Source: Siphonodentalium dalli
Lineage: Eukaryota; Mollusca; Scaphopoda; Gadilida; Siphonodentaliidae
NCBI GenBank assembly: GCA_032622095.1
Contig: CP136063.1
Location: 186,227,956 to 186,291,955, forward strand
Length of the DNA: 64,000 nucleotides
Direction: 5' to 3'
Part shown: in pieces, positions 40,864 to 52,800 of the stretch
Layout of the letters: each line of letters starts with the position of its first letter
Numbering within the stretch: position 1 is the first letter of the stretch
Notes under the pieces: model-generated
Seen by the model: the letters and a program-made list of their open reading frames with translations, nothing else
The model's database searches: none
What the model was told of the DNA's origin: nothing
Program-made: the position numbers and the translations under genes

Positions 40864-43800
40864 GTAATTTACAAGATTTTCTTTTCGGTGTAGAATCCCG
40901 TCGAAAAAATTATCTCATATGTGATTTTGAATATCGCTATAGGAATCTTTGTCGAGATTATATCCCAATATATTTATTCTGTGAATTTTGGCCGAAATGG
41001 ACGCGAATTGTTTCGATGAAGCAGTTTCGAAGTTGACTCATTTTTACGCGGCTATTTTTGACAAGCGCTGTGGAACTTGGAAGTGTGTGTGTTTTCCACG
41101 GTAACACTTCTTGCGCGCTCACATGATTTTTTTTTTTTGGACAGCAATCTCACCTATATACTGGAATCGAATGCAAGATGGGCTGGTTCATCATCATGAT
41201 GAGTTAGGAGAAGCATACATTTTGCTTTGATGAGTCTTGTTAGGCAAGAGAATTTATATTCCATTTGTTGGTTTACGCAAGTTCCATATAAAATTTTTCG
41301 AAAATTGAAAGAAAAAAAAAGTAAATCAAATTCCAAATTGGTAAAATAATTTTTTATTGCGCAGACTATAAAAATCGACAAATGAAAAAAATAAATTATA
41401 AATTATTTTATTTTCTGTCCGAAAGAAGTGGAGCGACTAGGTTTAATATGAGCATCAATAGAACATTGCAAAATGTCAACAATAGCCTGAATAGGCTGAA
41501 TAGCCTGACAGAATAGAACTGCACTCTGCAGTACGTTAAATTAAAATACGCGAAACAATATAAATGGGCAGTCCTCAAAATTGGCCACGGCAATAAGCAA
41601 TCCATAGCAACATGTTGAATCTATAATGCCACAGCATTAAATTTAAAATTGCCGTGGGACATTTTTTGAGGGCTTAATGGATTGACAACTACATGACAGT
41701 ATGCTTCCGGTTAATAACATGGCAGATACTAGCAATGTCATATTTTCACCTGATGGGCAATGACTCCCTGGAGCCAATTTTTTTCCTCCTGCCCAATTTT
41801 CTGATTGGGAATGAATAATTAGATTTCTCAGCGAGAGAGTCGTTTCATGTCCGCGATTGGGCTTAATCCTATAGATTTGACACATGCTTTATCGATGATT
41901 CCCACTTGCGATGAGCTATACTCATTTAACCTGTTATTTCATGTAAATCCCTGTGTGACAAGCAACATATAATAACAAATATATATTCTCCGAATAATTG
42001 TCCCCTTTGACCGTGTAACCGCTGCGAGACCGCGTTGAACAATTGTCATCAACGCGGTGATATTCTTAATGCAACGCGGTCTCAACTTTGCTTCAACATG
42101 TTCGCAATTTTCCCCAATGTGGTCAGTGTAGCTAATGGGGTCGTTGTCGTAACGTTTTATACATAAATGCACACCGTGTGCATTTATGTACATAAATGCA
42201 CACCAGTCTCAGTCGGCGCGATTGAAACGTTACCGTAAATAATTGCCGTCTGCTTCAATTCATAACTATTTTTCTTCCGAAGTTCTGATAAAGGCATTCT
42301 TTTATCACAATTATCGAAACTGCAATAAGATTGGTCATCGGTCGTATATTTTTCTTAGTATTAAACAGGGACGGAAAGAACTGCATGGTTGTTTGGTCGA
42401 TGAACGGAAGAAAATAAACTTAAAAAAATATCAAAACGTGTGCATTTATGTAGAAAACACTACTACAATGACCCCTGTCACATGACACTACGCGAGACGG
42501 GTGTGCATTTATGTATACATAAATGCACACGGTGTGCATCTATGTATAAAACATTACGACAACGACCCCATTAGCGTCAGTGTAACAATCAATGCAACAA
42601 AATGCTGTCAAGATAACCGTCAACGCAACATAATGTGATGGAGGTAACCGTTTACGAAACGGAACGATGTCTTAGGTTCCACCAGATTTGTGATGGCCGA
42701 CATGCCTGTTTGGCTGTCGTAGTACATGTATATTGTCATTTAATGGCGATTTTCAATTCATCTTGTTGGCTTATAAAATGTGTTAGTTTATTATTTATGG
42801 CCATACATTCATTCCTCATATGAAAGTTTTTTTTTGGCCTCACTGGGCAGCGCGTTTAACATGAACGCTGTCCGTTATAAGCATCAACGCAGTCCCAATG
42901 TACTTCCAACGCATAGTTAACACAACAATTGCGTTACGACCTCGCTGTAATGGCCGAGGACTGCATTAAAAGGGACTCTTTATTTTGAGAATATGTGTAT
43001 CATCAGCATATCCTAATCTTAGGGTAAAAACTGGATGGTCATCAAATGGAACATACATGTACATGCATTGTTATATTTCGAGTTGAAATATTTAGCTTGG
43101 TAGATGAAAATGAAGTATTTCCATGAATTTGAACATTTTCATTTGAAATCATAATTTTAACAGTTCAAAAGATATCCAATTCTTGTCAGATATATGACAG
43201 TTTTTGGCAATTTCTATCAAAAATTGTTTTATTTATCCAACAGAAATTCAAACGGCCCTGCGAGAGAACACCATCTGACAGTCTTGAACAGTCTGTTGGA
43301 ATCTTCATGGGATGATGTATGGCAATTGGTCAGCATTTTGAACCATATGGCTGCTAACAAACAAAGATTGCTTTTCTAGTCATCCAGTGCATTGCGAGTA
43401 TATAGGAAGAAATGCCGTACAATAAAACAAATTGGATCAGATTGTGAAATTGTAAAGATGTCGACTGAACATCGAGAATAGAATAATTGAAAACAAATTG
43501 ATGGCAGAAGAACTACTAGTACATTATTTTAGATAGCACTGGTAATTGCTCACATATACCTGAGTACGCATATAATATATTTAAAATTAGCTTTTTCTTT
43601 TCAGCCAGGTGCAAGTGATTCGAGTAGTCCAGGTATGATATATGTCACATTAGTGGCTTATTTGATATTTCCTTAACAAATATGTTTTATTTATTCAATC
43701 CACTTTTTCACATCTTGGCAATTTGATAGATTAAGATGACATCATTTGACTCATGGCTATTTTATAGAAGTTTATTTTACATAAATGACTCCCATTTGTT

Positions 43801-46800
43801 CAATATGCTACCATTTATAACTATTGGATACTATTATGCTCTTGCTTGCAGGTCTAAAGTTAGATTACCCAAGTTGTGTAACATGAGACTTCTTCAGTTT
43901 GATCAAGGATAGTAGTAGGCATATTGTTATCAAGGCTGCATATTGTGTGTTTGTCATTTTCATAATGAGATCCCCAGACGGTGAATTTAGTGATGCTATC
44001 AGCCTATCCCCCACAGCGGGTTAGGCTTAGCATCACCGATTTCACCCTCTGGGGAACTCCTTCTGCTTAGGCCTCAACTGCTATGGGAGACCTAGGATCA
44101 GATTGAATTTGCCCAGTTGGAGTTGGTGATGCTAGCACGCAGTGGTAGTGCTGCACGATATTTCGATTAAAAGTTAACACAGCAGTTTGAAAACGAACAC
44201 CGTCTTACACCGACACATTATTTTCTTCACGGTATATTGGCAGTTCAATAATATCATGACAGGTCATGTATTTGTCCCCCCCCCCCCCCCTGATATTTTT
44301 GCCATTCGTGGTCCCTTTTCAACTAAGAATCTGTCTGTTATGAAAGTTTCCGGATGATAATTTTATTTTGGGTTATCGGATCGAAACCAAATTTGGTATG
44401 TGAGTTTATGAGCTAAAAATACAGTTCAAGTTCGAATATGGGTTCCGTCTGCCCATTTTTCTGGATTTATGGCCCCTTTTCGACTTAAAATCTGTCCGTC
44501 CATGAGGCCAAAGAAAAAAATGTTCGTGGTTTGGGTTTCCCTACAGACCCCTACCCTAAAGTTTTTTTCATGGTTTCAAGAAAATCTATTGAATTTTTGC
44601 TCAAAAAAATTTCATAAAACATAAAAACACATTTCAGCATCTCAGAATAGGTTGATTTCTTAGTAAAAGTATGGTGAAATGTTAAAATTTATACAGAAAT
44701 AATCAAAAGTAGTTTTATGTCAATCTTGGAGAGTAAAATACGCACATGAAAAGTAATAATAATATTGTTTTTTAATTTCAGGCCTACCTACCGACCCTAG
44801 TATTTTTTCTCAGCTTGTAACTCAAACTATACATTTAATTTTCTTTGGCCTGAAGATATTTTCCGGATGAGAACTTTATTTTTGGCTATCGGCTATCCAC
44901 TTAGAATTTTGTCATTTTTAGGTTTCCGGATGATAACTAGTAGAGATGGGCGGTATTGAAATTTTAAGCTCGGTATCGGTATCGGTAAATTTCCGTCGAT
45001 TTACCACGGTAATCGGTATTGCTATTAAATTACAAAACCAGAGCAGAAATTCAAGGTAAATTGCGGTAACTCAAGTTTTAACTGAACAATGTACATGGAA
45101 ATATGCTCACTGATTTACTACATTCGCGACAACAGCTAAATGAGGCAACACAATGACCTACAAAATTATTCAATTAGGTGATATTCAGAATCTCTTTGAT
45201 CATTTACACGCAGGCCGTCGCACCGCTTTTGAAAAGAATAAGAGATTGCATCATTGCATGGCTACAATATCTATACGTGTCAATTTCGTCACATTTTCGC
45301 GAGTGAATAGAATTGTGAGTAGTAATTAGTGATCACAATTCACAAATCCTAATCAATAGCCGCAACGCCGAAATAAATCTTAGAATTTAATCAATTGATG
45401 GATCTGTTCTATTTTTAGAAAGTGAAAGTAGATTTTGATTCACTGTATAAATGAAAATGGACCTTATTTCTGTTTATGCCGCTTGCGTTGTTGATGTCTT
45501 TGAAGTCGCCAAAGCCACATGTTATACGGACTGCCACCACCTGAGTCAGTGTGGCATTGACAACGTTACAATGTAGCAATAAGTTACAGCACTGCTTCTT
45601 TGATACACTGTAGTGTGTATCTATTCTAACAACTGCATTGATTGTTAGGCCCATAACTAGGTCAGCCATCTGAGTTTTTATTCCTTTTGCTCGCTCAAGG
45701 CCTGTCAAACTGATAAAAGGTCACGGTCTTTGTGATGGTCAGATGGATTTGTATAATTCTGAGATTAATTTTAATTAAAGTACCGAATCAAAACTGTTTA
45801 CTGAGAAACTTTACTCAATACGAAGACACACAAGTTGGCAACACATGAATAATTTTCAGTACCGAAAAGTCGGTATTTTTAGTTTTGATTCGGTACGGTA
45901 AATCGGTATTACGCTGATACCGATACCGCACGGTAAATACCGATTACCGCCCATCTCTAATAACTAGGTGTTTCTGTGATCGAATCTGAAAAAAATTTGG
46001 TATATGTGGTTATCAGTTCCAAATACAGGTCAAGTTTGAATGTGGGATCAGTCTGCCCATTTTTTCCAGAGAACTTTTATGGTTCTTGTCGACTTAGTAT
46101 TTGCCAATTATTTTGGTTTCCAGATGATAACTTTACTTTTAGTTATCTGATTGTTTTTAAATTCAACTGAATCCCTTGGTATTTTGTACATGGTTCAAAT
46201 TTCAGAAGATAAAGGCCAAGTTTGAATTTTGTAACGATGCAATGAATTTTGACAGAGTTAAAAAAAACTATACTTACTAAAAAGCCACCTTTATCTCATG
46301 ATATTTGTAAGTGGTTAAAATTTCAGAAGACAAAGGCCAAATTTGAATTTGGTCACGTTCCGATGAAGTTTGACAGAGTTAAAAAAGGCTATCATTACTA
46401 TAAAGCCACCTTTTCTGGGGACACGTTGTCTGCGACCTTTTATTTTGACTGATAACCAATCAAACATTCTCACACACACACTTTATCTCCACATGAATAG
46501 AATGAATAAGTTGTGATGTTGTGTTAATCGACAGTTAGTCCTATCAATTTGTGCTGGATTAATGATGTGACATACTCAGTGCTTTGTTTCGCTTGGCAGT
46601 CCATGTGTACTTGTCTGGAGCATCATAACCAATAATATTCTTATTCATAATCTCATACTGGTAACTTTATATATGACAAAGACTGCACAGTCTTTTTCAG
46701 TTCCTGCCCAATTCCAATGATGACATGAAATCAAAGCTTTCATTTCAACGAAAATCAACTATTTATGGCAAATTAATTTCAAACACAACTTATTCCTAAG

Positions 46801-49800
46801 TGGAATAGTTTAATTGAATTGTATACCGTAATTTGAGCGGTGGTTCAGTCATTTTATCTCAGAAGTCAACACCCCTGCCGAAAATGGAATGTCTGACATG
46901 TCACCAGCAAACAGGTATTGTAGATACTCACCTGCAAATCCAGATTGTCGTATGCTCAGGGACCGGTGGGGTTAGGAAATAGGACAAAAAGACTGACATA
47001 TTTGTTTTAATATGGTTTATCCTACTAATTATGCATGGTTGTCATGTCAATGCACAAGTTACCCGATTGTACAATGTACACTAATATAGCAAAATTCAGC
47101 ACAGAATAACTCTTGTCATTGCACAAACAGTCCTGTGCACGATATACTGGGATATAGCGGAGATAGTTTCAAACTATCGCAATATTTTAAATTGGGAATA
47201 CCGTACAGCCCTACTCTCAGTACTCTGCAGACCTGATTTCGGAAAATGACAGACACACTATTTGCATTTTGCAGACTTTTTTATTATTAATTAATTTTTT
47301 GTTAATTTAATACCCACCCTTTATTTTTTATAGAAACAGATCGTGATTTTGACCCAACAGCGGAGATGTTGATCCATGCTTATGACGATGAACGGACATT
47401 GGATGAGGAAGAAGCGGACACAGGTAGCAGTTGCAATGAACTAGATGACTTACAGAAGGTATGATATTAAGAGAAAAACTCCTTAATGTGCAAGCATTTT
47501 GCTAAATAAATAAAATCCATTTTAAACTTTTGAAAGGATCGCAAGGATCTACACATAATTGACTGTAAGATTTGAATGCTGACATCATGAGCATTATGCC
47601 TGCCTGCATGATTCTGTTGGAGATTTTATTCATATTTGAAAATATGGATAGTTTTGGATAGTATTCAATTTGATTCATGTGAAAATGAGACCAGTGTTTG
47701 CAGAGATGACACCATGGCACGATGCATATAAAACTTCAGCCCTTGAAATTGGCTTTTCTATTATACAGCATTGCTTTAGAATTGGATGAAATTTCATATT
47801 GGTTTCTATGGCTTTTTCTTGGGCATTGCCTTTTGCCATATTAAATTTGGTAGGCTGTAACTTACATTACATATACCGGTATGAACTATTGGGATGAATG
47901 TTCTGCCAAGAAAGTGAATAATTTTTGTTTTGTTTTTTGTTGAATAACAAAACATACAAGGAATATCACACATACAATTTAGCATAAGATATTTCAAGGG
48001 AGAGGAGGGAAACTATCACACAATCACAAACACAGTCTCACGCGCGTCATTCAACCTAATTTCATCATCTAAGGTATCGTTGTCATAGAACATGTATATT
48101 TGAAATAATATGGTCACAATGCTGTAAACAGTCAGGATCTTTCAAACAGATATATTTATTTTTCCATAACGCTATGGGTGGGATAATACGGCCTCGATGC
48201 CAGGGGGACTTACATTATTAGAGTTATTACCCTTTGTTAGCTCAACTTTACTTTGTAAAGCTTGAGCTATTGCCATGGCTTTGTCGTCCGTCGTCCGTGT
48301 GCGCGTGTGTGCGTAAGGCGTCAACAATGCAGTCTACAGGTCGTACCTTTGATCAGATCATTATGAAATTTGTCATAGCTGTTGACATCAACATTTAGAC
48401 TAGAATGATTCATTTTGGGGTCATTCGGTAAAAAAACATGGCCGCCAGTGGCCATCTTGCATTTCAAAATTCAATCCATTAGCACGGGCTACAGGGCGTA
48501 CTGTTTGTCTGATCGTCATGAAATTTGTCATGGATGTTAATATTGACATGTAGATGGGAACGAGTAATTTTGGGGTCATTTGGCCCAAAAACATGGCCGC
48601 CAGCAGCCATCTTGGATTTTACTCTTTGTATGACAAAATGCTTTAGCACGGGCTACAGGTCGTACTTTTAGTCTGATCATCATAAAATTTGTCAAGTATG
48701 TTAATAATGACATGTAGATGGGAACGAGTCATTTTGGGGTCATTCGGCCAAAAAACATGGCTGCCAGCAGGCATCTTTGATTTCACTCTTTGTATGACTA
48801 AATCCTTTAGCACGGGCTACAGGTCGTACCTTTAGTCCGATCATCATAAAATTTGTCATGGCTGTTGAAATTGGAATGTAGATGGGAACGAGTCATTTTG
48901 GGGTCATTCGGACAAAAAACATGGCTGCCAGCGGCCATCTTGGATTTCAAAATTCAATCCATTAGCACGGGCCACAGGTCGTACTGTTCGTCTGATCATC
49001 ATGAAATTTGTCATGGATGTTAATATTGACATGTAGATGGGAACGAGTAATTTTGGGGTCATTCGGCCAAAAAACATGGCGGCCAGCAGCCATCTTGGAT
49101 TTTACTCTTTGTATGACTAAATTCTTTAGCACGGGCTACAGGTCGTACCTTTAGTCTGACCATCATCAAATTTGTCATGGATGTTAATATTGACATGTAG
49201 ATGGGAACGGGTAATTTTGGGGTCATTTGGCCCAAAAACATGGCCGCCAGCAGCCATCTTGGATTTTACTCTTTGTATGACTAAATCCTTTAGCACAGGC
49301 TACAGGTCGTACATTTAGTCTGATCATATAAAATTTGTCATGAATGTTGATAATAACATGTAGATGGGAACGAGTCATTTTGGGGTCGTTCGGTCAAAAA
49401 ACATGTCCGCCAGCAGGCATCTTTGATTTTACTCTTTGTATGACTAAATCCTTTAGCACGGGCTACAGGTCATACCTTTAGTCCGATCATCATAAACTTT
49501 GTCATGGCTGTTGAAATTGGAATGTAGATGGGAACGAGTCATTTTGGGGTCATTCGGACAAAAACAATGGCCGCCAGTGGCCCTCTTGGATTTCAAAATT
49601 CAATCCATTAGCACGGGCCACAGGTCGTACTGTTCGTCTGATCATCATGAAATTTGTCATGGATGTTAATATTGACATGTAGTTGAGTAATTTTGGGGTC
49701 ATTCGGCCTAAAAACATGCGGCCAGCAGCCATCTTGGATTTTACTCTTTGTATGACTAAATTCTTTAGCACGGGCTACAGGTCATACCTTTAGTCTGATC

Positions 49801-52800
49801 ATCATCAAATTTGTCATGGATGTTAATATTGACATGTAGATGGGAACGAGTAATTTTGGGGTCATTTGGCCCAAAAACATGGCCGCCAGCAGCCATCTTG
49901 GATTTTACTCTTTGTATGACTAAATCCTTTAGCACGGGCTACAGGTCGTACCTTTAGTCTGATCATCATAAAATTTGTCATGAATGTTAATAATGACATG
50001 TAGATGAGAACGAGTCATTTTGGGGTCATTCGGCCAAAAAACATGGCCGCCAGCAGCCATCTTGGATTTTACTCTTTGTATGACTAAATTCTTTAGCACG
50101 GGCTACAGGTCGTACCTTTAGTCTGATCATCATGAAATTTGGCGTGGATGTTAATATTGACATTTATATGGGAACGATTAATTTTGGGGTCATTCAGCCA
50201 AAAAACATTGCCGCAGCAGCCATCTTGGATTTTACTCTTTGTATGACTAAATCCTTTAGCATGGGCTACAGGACATACCCCTATACTTAAAGTAATTGAC
50301 CACCTATAACGTGGTGCCACCCCGTTAATACCGCGGTATTGTACCGCGGTATTCCCCAATACCGTGGTACTGATACCGCTTATTAACGCTTCAACACCGC
50401 AGTGACACCACGATGCATGCGGTCACGGTTCGTGATACCACGGTGATTTTAACGGACAATTTGCGCGGAAAAAAAAACGAAGGACACTGAAGAAATCTTC
50501 ATTTATTGTGGTTATTTGTTTTACTTATTATTGAGGATGATGTGTTTTTGCCAATAGTGATTTGTCCATGTGTATAATATGTTTTTGCCAATAGTGATTT
50601 CTTTATGTGTCTGAGTCATCAAAAACTATCTCTTGAGTGGAATTTGTTTTTCTCGTCTCCGTATAACAAATACATGTAGATATTGATAGACGGTAACGTC
50701 TTCCTTAGAAAATCTGATATATCCGACCTAATTTAGTTTTAACCCTGGACCCTTGTCGTTGAACTCTATAGGATTTATTTTTATTGTATATTTGAAACAT
50801 TGTGCATGTATACATGTTGACCCATCAACGTATACATGCATATAGACAAAGGTCGATGATAAACCTACATGAGAATGCATATCAGTTTTGGTTGCAATGC
50901 AGGGTACAGGTAGGTAAGAATTATCTGAATGACCCAAATAATAGTGCGGGTGGGGAAACAACAATTCTTACCATTATTCCCAACTTTTATCAATCTCCAA
51001 TGCAATTGGATTTATTTTGTGTGGTTTTATATGGTTTTATATGGTTTTGTGTGGTTTTATATGGTTTTGTATGGTTATTTATAAGTGAGATAATCCTGAT
51101 GATTATGACGACACATGCGCATCCTCGTATATAAAGACATATGGGATGGAAACAGTCCGTATGCATCTGCTACATGTATTGTTTATTGCTGTAAAGTCAA
51201 CATGGGAATTTGACAAATGTGGAAAGCAGGAAAGGTGTTGCCATCCGAGTATGTCAACAGCTTTGATAATGTTTGACCCATTGTCTGTTGTGATGCACGA
51301 CAGCTGATCGGGATTGAGACCCCACGACTTTAAACAATGACTCTGCTTTAGGGACACGCCAACATCGAACTTATAACTTAAATGGCTTCACGCCAGATTA
51401 TCCACACACAATACAATTTGTGAAAACACTGCTTATATCACCACAACAGTGTTTAATCAACGAACTCAATTACTGGTCGGGTATGGTTATTTATAAGAGA
51501 TAATCCTGATGATTATGACGACACATGCGCATCCTCGTATATAAAGACATATGGGATGGGAACAGTCCGTTTGCATCTGCTACCTGTATTGTTTATTGCT
51601 GTAAAGTCAACATGGGAATTTGACAAATGTGGAAAGCAGGAAAGGTGTTGCCATCCGAGTATGTCAACAGCTTTGATAATGTTTGACCCATTGTCTGTTG
51701 TGATGAACGACAGCTGATCGGGATTGAGACCCCACGACTTTAAACAATGACTCTGCTTTAGGGACACGCCAACATCGAACTTATAACTTAAATGGCTTCA
51801 CGCCAGATTATCCACACACAATACAACCTGTGAAAACACTGCTTATATCACCACAACAGTGTTTAATCAACGAACTCAATTACTGAATGAGTAGCCTTCT
51901 TTTCACGTTAATTATTTGTAACGCCTTTAGCAATACAGCGGACTCTTTATCTAGCCAGCCACCAATGCGGGTGACAGTCGCGGCTATTTGCACGTTATCA
52001 CACTGTCGGTTAGAATGCGCCTACATGAAACTTTTTGTTTTATGTAATTCAAATTTATTTAACTTTGGAAATATATCGTTGATGACGATAATTTAGTTTT
52101 GGGTCGATACGATACGATAATTAAAAAATATATCGACATTCGATAATATATCGATATACCGTGAAGCCCTACAGCCAGCCCACTGCCCAGGGTCCCTCGC
52201 TGCCACCCAGTGATTGCTATAAATAACGATGTTCCGGGAAAGTGTGAATAACATCGGCGGCATCTTTCATGTTCATCAAGGCAGCGCCGCTGCGGTGTCA
52301 TTGTGAAATGCTGTTTTTACATCACCTACGCAATTAGTTTACTGAATACAGTTCGAGTGAATTAAATTGACAAGTTGTTTTAAACTTTATGCAAGTCTTT
52401 GCTGTGTACACATATTAAATACTACTTAATGGGGACACTAAGACATTCCAAGGACATGTGACATGATAAACTTATATTTACTTGTATTTACTGTACACAT
52501 GTTTTAAATCGGCAATTTATTTTAAGTTGTCATCCCTCTTTCATAAATGCGCTGACTGGTAGAGGGGAGGTAATTCGTATGTTAACCTAATAGTTAGGTC
52601 GCCATTTCCCGATGTCGCCGATTTACTCTGGGGTTTCAGCCGTTTATCGATAGACTGAGTGTACAAAACTCAGAAATAATTGATAATTATTCAATAAACC
52701 CGATGATATTATATACCTGCCTGCAATTGGGAATTTGGTGGTTGAAAATTGGGAATAAAGGTGCCTTTTCCCCATTGGGAATGGGCCCGTTTACCGGACA

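Larger units (their letters stand above)
44146..47213. mobile_element. Possible 3-kb hAT-like element
   Basis: The left end TAGTGCTGCACGATATTTCG and right end (inward) TAGGGCTGTACGGTATTCCC agree at most positions and have hAT-like starts. The flanks do not give a clean 8-bp duplication. The interior holds GATGATAAC repeats and the intact hAT-type element at 44941-45959. Confidence 0.5.

Noticed and set aside
45415-45708. 97-codon minus-strand frame
   Set aside because: It lies wholly inside a 1-kb non-autonomous hAT-type element and matches no transposase motif.
48239-50280. Regularly spaced repeats suggesting a CRISPR array
   Set aside because: The whole ~160-bp unit is repeated without unique spacers, and the surrounding genes are spliced animal genes.
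50802-51134. 110-codon plus-strand frame
   Set aside because: Its C-terminal half is generated by the GGTTTTATAT/GGTTTTGTGT tandem repeat, giving FVWF-like residues. No domain is visible.
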